Shown here: positions 13,654 through 25,621 of the stretch, piece by piece
Layout of the letters: each line of letters starts with the position of its first letter
Position numbering within the stretch: position 1 is the first letter of the stretch
From: Zoroaster sp. YZ-2022
Taxonomy: Eukaryota > Echinodermata > Asteroidea > Forcipulatida > Zoroasteridae
Reading direction: 5' to 3'
DNA: 64,000 bases
Assembly (NCBI GenBank): GCA_029582265.1
Contig: CM055823.1
Coordinates: 15,698,060-15,762,059 of the forward strand
Translations under genes and position numbers: made by a program
The notes under the pieces: generated by a model
Seen by the model: only the letters and a program-made list of their open reading frames with translations
What the model was told of the DNA's origin: nothing
Database searches by the model: none

Positions 13654-13966
13654 TGTTCCATTGGAGTCATACAACTCCATTTATTTCACTCAGAAAATAA
13701 TTTACAACAGTTATACATACCAGTAATACAAAATTACAATAAATAAAATATTACATTAAATTACATGAGAGAGGAAAGGTTAGAAAGAAAACAATATTGC
13801 CTCATCTTGAATTCTACAGAGAGCATTATTTTTACTGTAGATTGTGTTAAATTCATACTTTGACAGCCTCTTTTTTTCAAGGGTCAAATAAACTTTTAAA
13901 TTCTTTTTGTAGATTCTAAGGAGCTGTGAATCGTCAATTGACTGTTTTTCTTCCAGATTCAGACAC

Positions 13967-16900
13967 CTAGTATTCCAAATAATTTTGTGAAGTTTGGCTA
14001 TTAAAAACAGGAATATCAGTCACATGTTTCCCATATCCTAAAATTCTGTTACTGTCATTTAGAAAATAATACGGATTCCCCGTGTAAACACGCAATATGT
14101 TTTCTATAAATAACCACGACGGCAAAGTTTTACAGCAATAAATAAACAAATGCTCTAAAGTTTCTTTAGAAAATTTACAAAGACCACATTTAGTTTCATA
14201 AACCTTTTTCATTTTGTACAATACATCTTTAGTTGGCAGAATCCTATGTCTTAAACGATACCATAAGTCTTTGTCGTCATGATCTAAGATCTTACTACAA
14301 GCTTTATGCCATATTTCTTTCCAATTAAAAGGAGTTTGGATGTTCAGTTTATTTTGCCAACGACTTTCTACACTGCTGGGAATATAAGCATCTTCAATCA
14401 TATTAATATATGTATCTTTAACAGTAATTTTTGATATTGAGAAAAAAACATCGTTTCTTAGTTTGATATCCAAAAAATTGCTGAAATGGTTGGCTGGCCC
14501 TTCTCTTTTTTCGTTGAAAAATTTTTGGGCGATACGATTCTTTAATCCAGCATGGATTCTACCCACATTTATTGGCCGAATTTTGCATTTCTGGGCTAAG
14601 TTTTTAATAGTTATCAGACGATTTTCTTCTAATATGTGTTTGAATTGGAACATTCCAAACTTTTTTAGAATTCTAGTGTCAATACTTTTATTCCCTTCAG
14701 TTATGACAGTATTATTCCATATTGGAGTTTCAAAAGCTTCATTGAGGCAACTCATATGGAAGGAGATCTTGCCATTTAATTTGTTAAAAGCATTTATAAT
14801 TTCTCTATAAAAAGGAGGAGTACAAGGACTTATATGCTTACACTTGCTAAAAATGCACCACCCCAGTCTGTCTTCACCACTGGCTCTATTAATCCAATAG
14901 TCAAATAATTTAGCCCATTTACCTCGATTTTGTGTGTATCTTTGAAGCCATTGTAATTTCAAGGCTCTCAATTTGAAAACAATATTTATTACCCCCGTTC
15001 CTCCCATTTTTGAAGGGCTATTAACAGTGGCTCTTTTCATCCTGTCGCCCTTGCCAGCCCAGTAAAACTTCCATATAATGTCATCAAGTTTTTTTATCAG
15101 ATGATCAGGGCATGAAAGGATTGACCCATAAAAGGCCAAACTACTACCAATTAGACTATTAATAGCTATAGCGCGGCCCTTCAAAGTAAGGGCCCGTCCT
15201 TTCCATCTATTGAGACAATAATTGATTTTATTGATTTTTTCATCCCAATTATCTTCAGGTGTAACTTCGTTACCAAAATATATTCCCAAAATTTTGTGTT
15301 TATCATTGCACCATTGAAAATTTACTGGTTTGTCTATTCTGTTTTTCCATGCCCCGAGCCAAAGACCAGTGGTTTTTTTAACATTAAGTTTGGATCCCGA
15401 TCCTTCACTGTATGTATAAAATAATTTTTCTAAAACATTGAAATCGTTGTTACTTGTAACAAAAATGTTCGTGTCATCAGCATGTTGTATAATGGTTATA
15501 TTTTCTTGTGTGGGTAACATAATACCTTTGATTAAATCATTTTTCCTAATAAGATTACTCAATCCTTCAGCACATATTGCATATAACAAAGGAGAAAGAG
15601 GACAACCTTGACGAATTCCTCTCTTTGCTTGGAAAGGTTCTGTAAAGAAATTATTAACATTTATAGTAATTAAAGGATCCGAGTAGAAAGTTTTAATCCA
15701 GTTAATGAGTCCCACAGGTATATTAATTTTTTCCATAATGGCATACATATATTTCCATTCTATTCTGTCAAATGCTTTCTCTTGGTCCACGCTGATAAGA
15801 GCGGCTTCTTTGTGAGTAATGTTTATGTAGTCAATAGTATCTCTAATTGTCATTAAATTTTCCTGAATACTTCTTCCCTTCACCCCACAAGTTTGGGATT
15901 CATTAATCAATAAAGGCATGAGTTTGGCCATTCGTTGGGTGATAACTTTTGATATAATTTTATAATCAACGTTGAGTAAACTAATAGGTCTCCAATTCTT
16001 CAGATAGTCTCTTTCTCCTTTGTTTTTATATATCATTCTAATCAGAGCCATGTTCATTGACCTTGGCAGTTTCCCATTAATATTACAATATGTCACTACA
16101 TCCATAAAATCATTTTTAATAATATACCAAAAGGTTATATAAAATTCGGCTGTAAGTTCATCTAAACCAGGCGCTTTGTCCTTAGACATTACTTTAAGTG
16201 CATTATATAACTCCTCGCTACTTATATCATTGTTCATTTCAAGAATGGTTTCTTCGTCAAAAGAAAAGGAATCTACCTTATCAAGTATTCTATTCAAATG
16301 ATGGTTGTTTATACCTTCAGAGGAGAAAAGATTGACATAGAATTTCTGGACGTGTTTCATCATATCATTAAGCTTACTTATAATTTCCCCCTTTTCATCT
16401 CTAAGACGAGCAATATTATTTGATTTTTTGCTGTTGTTTTACAGCTGAAAAAAAGGTTTTGCTTGGTTTCTCACCATCAATTTTTTGATTAGTGTGTAAT
16501 TTGAGTTTAGCTTTTTCCCATTCCCGGTGTTCGTGAACTTTAAGCTTTCTCTCGATTTCAATAAAGTGGCTTTTATCCATTTTACCCGGAATATTTAAAA
16601 GGTTTTCTAATTCGTTTTGAAGATTACATTTCTCTTTCTTTTCTTCATGTTTCTTCCCATTGCTATAATCCTTTATAATTTCCTGTAATCTATTTTTGCC
16701 TATATCCCACCATTCAAGAATGTTAACATATTTATATTTTTGATTGGTCCAGAATTTCCAAAACCATTCTATTCTCCTCTTACATTCTTCATCTTTAAGA
16801 ATCGTATTATCACATATCCACCTTCCCTGACCCAAAAGCATAGACGAATTCTCTAGTCGAACAATGACTGCTCTATGATCTGATAGACCGGTACTTTCAA

Positions 16901-17563
16901 CAGACATTTCTTTTATTTGCGTTATTAGATTTTCTGAAACAAAAACATAGTCTATCCGACTAGTTTTATTCAAACCTTTATGGAAAAAAGTAGGGTTGGT
17001 AGGATTGATATTCCCTCCAACAAATTATTTTCATCTAAAAAATTACTCAAAGTTTTGGAACTAGAATCCTGAATATCAGTGTTTATTTGACAATTAAAAT
17101 CACCGGCTATAATACAGTCATCTTCTTCCATGTTTCCTTCATAAAAGGTTTCCCTAAATTCTTTAAAGAAACGGTTTCTCTCCGCATTTATGTTAGGGCT
17201 GTATATCGAAAACAAAGAAACTTTATGTCCGTCTATTTCTATATCTCCCTTAATCCATCTTCCTTCTTTATCATGACTTTCATTAGAAATAGTTAAACCA
17301 CTTTTATATGATGTTAAAATTGCAACCCCTCTAGAGTTTTTCGTGCCATGGCTAAAAATAACATTTCCTCCCCACTGCTTGGCCCAGTATGTTTCATCAC
17401 ACTTTTCACTGTGTGTTTCTTGGAGGAAAACTATGGCTATTTTCTTTCGGGTAAGATAGTTGAAAATCACTTCTCTTTTATGGCCACATCTGAGTCCATT
17501 TACATTAAGAGTAGCTATGGTTAGTGCCATCAGAATTGAAATAAAAAAACTAAAAGAAAACAT
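13967..17563 (-). pseudogene. Tx1-like LINE ORF2: endonuclease and reverse transcriptase, two frame breaks
   Basis: The N-terminal apurinic-like endonuclease has TIATLNVNGLR, FLQETH, AGDFNC and, after the first break, LSDHRAV. The RT follows: motif A ISVDQEKAFDRIEW, motif B GIRQGCPLSPLLYA, motif C HADDT (His where Tyr or Phe is usual; both Asp kept). A thumb/connection region (KGRAIAINSLIGSS) and a Cys-rich tail (CGLCKFSKETLEHLFIYCC) come next. The product would nick target DNA and reverse-transcribe the element RNA. The frame changes near 17015 (a base apparently missing) and near 16430, in a six-A run (a base apparently extra). Both are the kind of site where assembly error is possible. Summed length is about 1200 codons, normal for this clade. 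No RNase H domain is seen. Confidence 0.85.
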
Positions 17564-17584
17564 TGTGTTAAGAATTTTGTAAAT

Positions 17585-19033
17585 TTACCTATCATTCTTT
17601 CTTCCCCTCCCTCTTCCTCTTGTTGGATACGAATCTGAATGTTGAGTACTGTCCCGATATTGTGTTACTGTTGCTCCTGTACCTCTCTTCTTCCTGAAAT
17701 GTTGAACCCTTTTTCTAATGTATGGAACAAATTTTCCGTCGTCACCCTGTTTTTCAGAGTACGTAGCATTTTCGGAATCTCTACCGTGTTCCATGTCTGA
17801 TTCATCAGTTTCCTCTTCATCTTCTTTGGCGAATTTACCTGCATCTGACTGTTCTTCGAGTTTTCGTTTTCTCCAGCTCGAAGAGGGCAACGATTCTTTG
17901 ACGCTTTCGTCCCAAAATCCCCGTGGCTTCTCTGCTGCTTTTTCCTGTTTCTTCTCGTCTCTTCGTCCCCTATGCCTCGCTTCAGCTGGCCCATCGGATT
18001 TTTGCTCATGATTTGCGTTTCCCTCCCGTTTTTCGTTAACCGGTTTCTGTTGTTTCTCGTACCCTGGACTCTGGTGGCTTTTTTTTTCTTTTCCTTGTTG
18101 TGTTTCTGTCACTATCCCTTGTTTTGGATTTGCCTGTCCCGTGCGGGTTTCACCTCCCTGTCTCTGCTGTTTGTCCTCTGTCGGTTTCTGTCTTCTCTCT
18201 GTCTTCCGCTTTTCTCTCGCTACTCTTTCTGCCCAAGTTGCTTTCTTCTCTTCATTTTCTTTTTCTCCGGTCTGCGTTTCATTCTCATCGTGTATTATTT
18301 TGGTTGGGTCTGCTGGTATTTCAAGTACTGTATACGATCCGTTATCGCTACCGTCATCATTGTTGGCCGGAGTTTCTGCGTCGTCTGATACCATGGTCAC
18401 CTGTGTCTGTAATGATTCTTGGTGGTCTTCAGCCCGGTGGTCTTCAGCCCGGTGGTCACGATTTCCACATATGAAACATCTCCCCTTCATATTGCAATCT
18501 TTCGCAAAGTGGCCAGGTTGCTGACAGATTCGGCACGTTCTTTCTGCCCCATGTCTTATCGGAATTGTAAATGCTCCAACCTTAATAAAACTGGGTATTG
18601 GTTTCATAACGTTTCTAATCAGGAGACTTCTGACTCCATTTTCTACTGCTTCATCGAAAGAATGGTATTGTCTTCTGATGTTTGCCACAGTGCCAAATCG
18701 CATGAGTGCATTCACGATCACGTTATCGGCCATTTCGTAAGGCGCTTTCACGTATGCCACAATTGAATTGAAAATGTTAGCGCGTTCACACTGGATTAAT
18801 ATTCCATTTATTGTTAACCCTCTAGCTGCTATGACATCACATTGACTTTCATCGGTGAGAGTTATGTTGTACCAGCCATTGTAGAGTTGAGCAATGCATT
18901 TTGTGGCCCTTGTCGTCTGGAGTTCCTTGCTGACTGCTTGATAAACCTCTTCAGGTGTTATTTCCATAGCATTGTTAACAAATCTGATTGTGTTTGGCCT
19001 CTTCAGTCCTGTAGATTGGGTATGTGTACCCAT
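17585..19033 (-). CDS. Tx1-like LINE ORF1: nucleic-acid-binding protein with zinc knuckles
   Basis: The frame is intact at 482 codons, with MGTHTQSTGLKRPN as the first Met after the 5'UTR. Residues about 25-160 are a globular region (ITPEEVYQAV to FTIPIRHG) that may be an RRM-like fold. The first CCHC knuckle is at C167-C170-H175-C180. The second, at C186-C189-H194-H199, has His in the last position, followed by a direct repeat of HRAED (an 18-bp duplication at about 18425-18460). The C-terminal 270 residues are highly charged and Lys/Glu/Arg/Gln-rich, likely disordered. ORF1 proteins of this type coat the retrotransposon RNA. It lies just upstream of ORF2. Plus-strand ORFs across 17718-18766 are shadows. 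Confidence 0.85.
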   Translation of the reverse strand: MGTHTQSTGLKRPNTIRFVNNAMEITPEEVYQAVSKELQTTRATKCIAQLYNGWYNITLTDESQCDVIAARGLTINGILIQCERANIFNSIVAYVKAPYEMADNVIVNALMRFGTVANIRRQYHSFDEAVENGVRSLLIRNVMKPIPSFIKVGAFTIPIRHGAERTCRICQQPGHFAKDCNMKGRCFICGNRDHRAEDHRAEDHQESLQTQVTMVSDDAETPANNDDGSDNGSYTVLEIPADPTKIIHDENETQTGEKENEEKKATWAERVAREKRKTERRQKPTEDKQQRQGGETRTGQANPKQGIVTETQQGKEKKSHQSPGYEKQQKPVNEKREGNANHEQKSDGPAEARHRGRRDEKKQEKAAEKPRGFWDESVKESLPSSSWRKRKLEEQSDAGKFAKEDEEETDESDMEHGRDSENATYSEKQGDDGKFVPYIRKRVQHFRKKRGTGATVTQYRDSTQHSDSYPTRGRGRGRKNDR

Positions 19034-19259
19034 GACAAAATGGCGTCAGTGGTTCTGAAAAACCACGATACCGATGGTGGAAAAGGGCCCCTAATGGGCC
19101 TTCTTTCTTCACCGTATCCTCAAAATTTCTGTCCGTAAATTATCTTGAAATTACTTACAGTAATACACTAATAAGGCTAAGCTTTGTTGGTCTGCTTTCT
19201 CCTTTTCTAGGGACGAAAATCCGGAGCTGATGCTAAAGCACGTCTTGCGCCCCTGAACG

Positions 19260-19982
<723 letters not shown>

Positions 19983-20220
19983 CAAACATATAAGGAGAAA
20001 GACATCATTCTACCTGAGGTTGTATTATTTTATGAAATAAGAACTGCAAATGAATTTTTATTCACAACCCATTTTAAGATAAAGACTTATGCATATTATG
20101 GGAATAAACACTTTGCGTCAATTGACCACTTTGAGAAATTCTATTTTGGAATTTGCTGAGAAACATTTGTTTTCCCTATGCTATCATTGTATATTGTTTG
20201 TATTAATGTTTTTTCTTTGT

Positions 20221-20285
20221 TTCCGCGCCTTGAGCGCCCAGCAGGGTGGATATGTGCGCGCTAAAAATCTTTATTATTATTATAT
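20221..20285 (+). mobile_element. Truncated SINE 3' end
   Basis: GCGCCTTGAGC, then GGTGGATATGTGCGCGCTA, then TTATTATTATTA match the 3' body and tail of the SINE at 10258. The tRNA-like head is absent, so this is a 5'-truncated or decayed copy. The flanks 19983-20220 and 20286-20819 show no other feature. Confidence 0.6.
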
Positions 20286-20819
20286 TATATGGACAATTTC
20301 CACAGGTTGGTATTATTTACATAAAATGAATTCTGACTTCTATCATTCTATTGGAAGATTCATTTTAAACCTGATAAGGTTATGGAGGGTTTAATCTAAA
20401 TAAAAAAGACTACGATAGGTTAGGAAGATTAAATTCTCATATTAATTTAGCTTCATTGTTTGTAGAAATTTGCTTTGTGCACGTTATTCACGCTGATTAC
20501 TTACTGTACACGACTACACACGTTTGTACCCCATTGTCTTTAGGTTGTTGTAGATGCCCTTCGACTGCAATACAAATTGCGTGTGTTCAGTTGGTTATCA
20601 CATGGGAGAATAGCATGGCATTTTGTGCATTGGTACATTTATGTCGCTCTCAAAAGGGCAACTTTACAAATGAATGGATGAAGTCCCTTAGCAACAATTA
20701 GACTGTAACCACATTTTCTCTATGCTGTAACTATAGCAACAAGACAGACCATAGTGTTTTGTTGTATTATATGAAGAATACTGTTATAATTCAATTTATA
20801 AATTCAATTGATTCTCTAT

Positions 20820-21000
20820 AGGTAAAACGTAGCTTTGCATGGTGAAGAGGATAAGTAAGACTAATTGCGGTGACACCATGTGAAAATCTCTATTCAATAG
20901 TAATTAGTTCTGAAAAGAACCGGAGATTACAAATCGACGTTTCGATCAGTATGTTCTGATATCGTCATCAGGAGAATGCCGGACTTTGGGAAAAGCTGCA
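20820..21000 (-). mobile_element. Penelope-like element terminus with hammerhead-like core
   Basis: On the minus strand, CCTGATGACG is followed by an imperfect inverted stem (ATCAG to CTGAT) and then CGAAACGTCG. This is the arrangement CUGANGA, stem, GAAA found in hammerhead ribozymes, which are known in Penelope-like element termini. Downstream comes GGTTCTTTTCAGAACTAATT, CATGGTGTCACCGC and an end CACCATGCAAAGCTAC. Two plus-strand relatives lie at 24225-24420 and 39285-39475. No PLE reverse transcriptase is visible nearby. PLE assignment is inference from the terminus alone. Confidence 0.5.
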
Positions 21001-21449
21001 ATGTTTACTATTAGGGAGGAAACAGTTTGGTTATAAATCGACTGGTATATACAATTACGTAATTGGTTACATTATGATTTGTTTACGTGATTTTATATAA
21101 CGTAGGTGGTTGATTGCAAGGGCGTCGATCACTTTTAGACATACAAAAAAGCATATGCTTGCAGCAAAATATACAAACAAAATATAAAATAATAATTTCA
21201 GCTCGAATCGAACGGGAAGGGAGACAGATCTACAACCATCAAATGTCTGGGGCCAAATGCTGGATGGGGTTTTTCACGGTGAGGGATCGGGGCCAACATA
21301 AGGGCCCTCTGGATTCAAGGTAGGCATAATTATTTGAGGCATTTTTTAAAGGACCATCAAAATAGTTGGGGACAATTACTAATATTCTCCACTCTCAAAA
21401 ATGGGCAATACATATTTCTATTGGCATCACATTATTAAAATGAAGTGCT

Positions 21450-21720
21450 TTGATCCAGTGTCCCAACACAGTCTGATGGTAGATCAAATAAGATCAGATT
21501 GTGGTACTGAAAATACTCACATAAGAATCCTGGAGATATTCATGAAACTAAATCATAATAATTCACTCGCAGGAGAAAACGGTTTTCTACAGAGCAGACA
21601 AAACCAGCGAATTGAGTGCCGGTGTGGAGCACTGATGAATGAATGTATTCAGCAAATTGAAAGATCAGGTGTGTTCTGGACAAGAATCTCATCCACTTTG
21701 TTTCTATTGTGTATCTCAGA
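21450..21720 (+). pseudogene. Integrase-core (DDE) domain fragment
   Basis: The frame starting at 21401 contains VDQIRSDCGTENTHIRI, LAGENGFLQSRQNQRIECR and CGALMNECIQQ. The pattern DCGTEN, then an LAG-(x)n-G/S-NQRIE segment with Asp and Glu spaced as in a retroviral-type integrase core, matches a widespread animal integrase-core family (often annotated 'integrase core domain' or rve-like). The first catalytic Asp region upstream is lost, and the expected WW motif after NQRIE has become CRCG. It is therefore a broken fragment. Whether it was a transposon or a domesticated gene cannot be told. Confidence 0.55.
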
Positions 21721-22189
21721 CAATCAACATAGGACCCCAAAGTTTTTATTTATTTAATTTATTAGAACACATTTAAAACTAAAACCCCAAACATTTCACA
21801 AAGAGGACTAGCCCAAATTAACAAAAATTAAGAAAAATAAGATAATAAACTCAAATATTAAAACTGAAACTATTTAGCTAGAAAGGGCAGGCATAGTTAT
21901 GTTTGAGTGTGCACATGTGTCTTTCAGGAAGTTCTCCTCACTGAAAGCATGGACCTGCCTCTTTGCATGATAGAAAGCATCTTGATTGAAAAATCATCAT
22001 CCAGAAACCAATTAATTCAAGTGTCTGCAAAGATGGATAATTATTATAGCAACAAGGGTGTACATTTCCTTTACAATATTTGACACACTTTCTGATTCCT
22101 ATAAATAAGTCATTTATAGATTTCCAGAGTTTCTTCTCAGCAATTGTTGATTAAATCTCACAATAATGCATCAGGATGTGCATCATTAT
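21721..22189. other. No feature recognised
   Basis: AT-rich sequence between the integrase fragment and the LINE C-terminus. No repeats or splice pairs are evident. Confidence 0.4.
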
Positions 22190-23211
22190 TTATCTGTTTT
22201 CAATTTTGCAGGCTGAATTTGATGAAGTGAGGACAATATGGAACAGCCACCGTATACGGACAGCCAAGAATGCTATATTTGATTGCAGGGAAGCCATTCC
22301 TGTTGTACACTGCAGAAGAGATATACGGTGGCCGTGACTTTCACATGGATGTCTCAGAAGTATATAATGAGGTATGCCGAGACAAATGTCGATCAAGGGA
22401 AATTGCCATCGTTCTGTGTTTGATCTTTCTTTCTTCTTGTCGTGTCCACTAAGGCATAAGTTACATAGCTTGGCTAGATGTAGTTCATCCACTGCTGAAC
22501 ACATTGTTGTCCTTTCAAACTCGCCAAGTCCGACGCTGTGCAGGGTGTTCCAGCAGGGGCATATCAGGAGGTGCTGCATGGTTTGTGGTTCTATACCACA
22601 GTCACACACAACGTCTCGATCATTGAGGTATCCCCATTTTGCGAGAGTGGCTTTGCAGTCCAACGCCAGATCTTAATCTGTTTATTTCCACACTGCATAG
22701 GTTGTGTCTGCCCAGGGACAGTGCCTCGCCCGCCTTTAGCTCCATGGTTGTTGCCGGTGGGAGGTTGTTGAGTTTTTCTTCCCACTGAGTGACCTCTCAC
22801 TACTTGGCTTGATGTTCCAAGGCTTGACGGTCTTTAGGAAACTTTTCCTGATTTAAGGCGGTTCATTGGCACATGGCTGAAGAGAGGATGTTTTGAGTCT
22901 GTAGACTGTTGTTGACGCTCTTTCTTGCTTGCTGCACTTCGTCGTATGCTGTCTGGTGGAGCTATGCCTGCCAGGATGTACAGACGGTCCGTAGGAGCGA
23001 TTTCAGGCAACCTGTGATGAGGCGGCAGCTACATTGTGGGCGGATCTAACTTCTTCGCATGGGCAGCTCGTTCCCATACTGACAGGCATACTGCAGTTGA
23101 GCAGCAGAGAGCTAATGCAGTTGACTTCAGAGTCTGTGGGTTAGCACCAGATTGTTCCAGTGAGCTTGCGAATGATGTTGTTTTTACATTTTCCCGGTCT
23201 TCTTTGGGGGG
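22190..23211 (-). pseudogene. LINE ORF2 C-terminal region, truncated by the assembly gap
   Basis: On the minus strand the frame holds KATLAKWGYLNDRDVVCDCG, then IEPQTMQHLLICPCWNT: a Cys/His cluster (CDCG, QTMQHLLxCP) found at the C-terminus of several animal non-LTR ORF2 proteins. Upstream (22700-23200) other frames give LKSTALALCCSTA, a WERAAHAKKLDP segment and PTDRLYILAG-like wording typical of the preceding thumb region. Several indels break the frame, so it is not functional. The RT core would lie at or beyond the gap starting at 23212. The clade is not resolved. Confidence 0.6.
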
Positions 23212-23711
23212 NNNNNNNNNNNNNNNNNNNNNNNNNNNNNNNNNNNNNNNNNNNNNNNNNNNNNNNNNNNNNNNNNNNNNNNNNNNNNNNNNNNNNNNNN
23301 NNNNNNNNNNNNNNNNNNNNNNNNNNNNNNNNNNNNNNNNNNNNNNNNNNNNNNNNNNNNNNNNNNNNNNNNNNNNNNNNNNNNNNNNNNNNNNNNNNNN
23401 NNNNNNNNNNNNNNNNNNNNNNNNNNNNNNNNNNNNNNNNNNNNNNNNNNNNNNNNNNNNNNNNNNNNNNNNNNNNNNNNNNNNNNNNNNNNNNNNNNNN
23501 NNNNNNNNNNNNNNNNNNNNNNNNNNNNNNNNNNNNNNNNNNNNNNNNNNNNNNNNNNNNNNNNNNNNNNNNNNNNNNNNNNNNNNNNNNNNNNNNNNNN
23601 NNNNNNNNNNNNNNNNNNNNNNNNNNNNNNNNNNNNNNNNNNNNNNNNNNNNNNNNNNNNNNNNNNNNNNNNNNNNNNNNNNNNNNNNNNNNNNNNNNNN
23701 NNNNNNNNNNN
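23212..23711. other. Assembly gap of 500 N
   Basis: Exactly 500 unknown bases, a common placeholder length, so the true distance may differ. The left edge is a G run (GGGGGG). ORFs drawn across it are meaningless. Linkage between 1-23211 and 23712-64000 depends on scaffolding. Confidence 1.
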
Positions 23712-24224
23712 TGAAATTTGAGTTCTGTGAAATTGTGCTGCATAGCGCCCCCATTTGACAATGCAAAGACATGTTGGTTTATTGATATTGTTTTTCATAC
23801 GTGAAAGAATTAGCGACTAAAACAATTGTTTGTAAAGTTGATATTTCTGAACAATTGATCAAGTAACCCTTGCATGCAGATTACTATGAGACGAACATGA
23901 CGGTCTGCATATACAAACCCCTATTTCAATGTTGCACTGAATTTTGACCGAGTGCGCCATTCTGTCTGGAGGGGGGTGGGGGCTGGTATACGTGCACCTG
24001 CAAATGCAAAGTATTCCAATACTCAATCGTCGTTTATGTAGACGACGATTGACACTGGATGGATGATTTTCAAGGAGTATGGAATTCCTCAGAACAAGGA
24101 ACAACACATATTGGGCATATTTGGATTCAAATGATTCAGGTTGTACATTACAAAAACTGATCCATTACTTTTGTTTAGTCAAAAATACAAAAGTAAAAAT
24201 ATATACAATATTTTGATCGGCAGT

Positions 24225-24420
24225 AAACACGAACTTCGTATGACTCCCTCTAATTGTGTTTAAATTCTCCTGATCGATCAGAACATACTGATCGAAACTG
24301 AGTTGTAGAATCCAGTTCTTTTCAGAACTAATTACCACTCAATTGAGAATTTCACATGGTGTCACCGCAAACAGTCTTTACTTATCCCTTTCACCATGCA
24401 AAGCTACAAATATTAATTTT
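24225..24420 (+). mobile_element. Penelope-like terminus inside block A
   Basis: CTCCTGATCGATCAGAACAT, ACTGATCGAAACTGAG, CCAGTTCTTTTCAGAACTAA and a CACCATGCAAAGCTAC end parallel the 20820-21000 element in opposite orientation. Relative to 39285-39475, four bases are missing just after CTGA, which destroys the hammerhead-like core here. Confidence 0.45.
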
Positions 24421-24601
24421 GTTTCGTCGGCAGGCATAATTTAAGTTTAAATATTAATATATGGCAGGTTCCTACCTGAGTAAGAATGCTACCCTCCATG
24501 TGCAAGTGTTATAGTATGGTACATGTTATTTATTAAAATATTCTCATTACATAAAACCATTTATATAAGTGATAAATAATCTTTGGTTTTAATTCATATA
24601 T

Positions 24602-25621
24602 CGTCCATGTACGTAATTCGCCGCACTTGTGAAATGACGCACATACTTTTGGCTTAGAATTTCTCGGAAAACTTACAAAATTATGGCGTATTACTGGTTG
24701 CATAAACTTATCTAAGTCGTGTTTGTTACAGAAATAAAAATATAGTGAAATTGTATGATTTACTGGAAAGTTAGTGCTTGTGAAAGTGGAAAAAGTTGTT
24801 TATCCACTGATTTTACTAGATACAAATAGTAAGAGATTTACATGACCTCAATTTTTTTCACGAACATCTGTGATTTTATTGTTCTATGCCGTCAACAAGC
24901 TGTTGTCTGTGGAAACCCAAATAGGCCTATATGAATGCTTTGCATTTGCAATGATTTTTAAAAGAAATACTGTCTACTGATCCTCAAAATGGACACATTC
25001 CTTATAGAAGAAGCGAACGAAGACTACTTAATTCGTTGGTGTTTATTTCGACAGTAGTGGAAAATTATTGAGAAAATGAAACATTAATATCATGGTTATG
25101 AGAAGAAATCTTTTATTTGACAAATTGTTAACAGAATTTTTAAACATTTCAAAGTTTTAAAGTACTTTTTGCAAACATTTGAACCACCGTCCATTTTATT
25201 GGTCTTTCAAAAATATTGATTAAAAGTTTTGAGAGCTTCTCCAAATTATACCATTTTATTTTAAAAATTGAAAACAATATTTTTATTTTTAAGATTAAAA
25301 ACAATTTTACAACCATCTGGAATAAGATGAAGCATGATTCAACTGTTTTTCTTCTTGTGTACATTTTCTGTGCCCCCATAAACTTTAACAGTTTGGGGGT
25401 GAGTCATTATACCAACATCAATGTTCTGATGACTACAATTCTGTGCGTCTCAAAAGACGGCGCTCAAGACGTCCACGCGTATGATCATGCATTGAAATTC
25501 CGCATTTTACAAGAGAATCCTTCACTGAAACAAACTGAAACACCAAACTGTTAATTTCATTTGTAAGTTACTGTCCAGTTGATTATATAACCTTAGGTGC
25601 GTCATTTAGGGTAAATTGAGG
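24602..25621. mobile_element. 1020-bp insertion present in block A, absent in block B
   Basis: Block B reads TTCATATATACATTAAAC without interruption at 39660-39677, while block A is split at ATAT (24598-24601) and resumes at ATAT (25622-25625). This gives a candidate 4-bp duplication of target. The word AAATGACGCAC lies near both ends in inverted orientation (about 24632 and 25600). No transposase is encoded; the interior is AT-rich. A deletion in B using the ATAT repeats is the alternative. Confidence 0.6.

Noticed and set aside
17718..18766. Overlapping plus-strand ORFs of 97-138 codons
   Set aside because: Antisense shadows of LINE ORF1; their Leu/Ser/Phe richness reflects its Lys/Glu-rich coding strand.
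23029..23798. Several ORFs of 184-247 codons
   Set aside because: They are mostly runs of N in the 500-base assembly gap.
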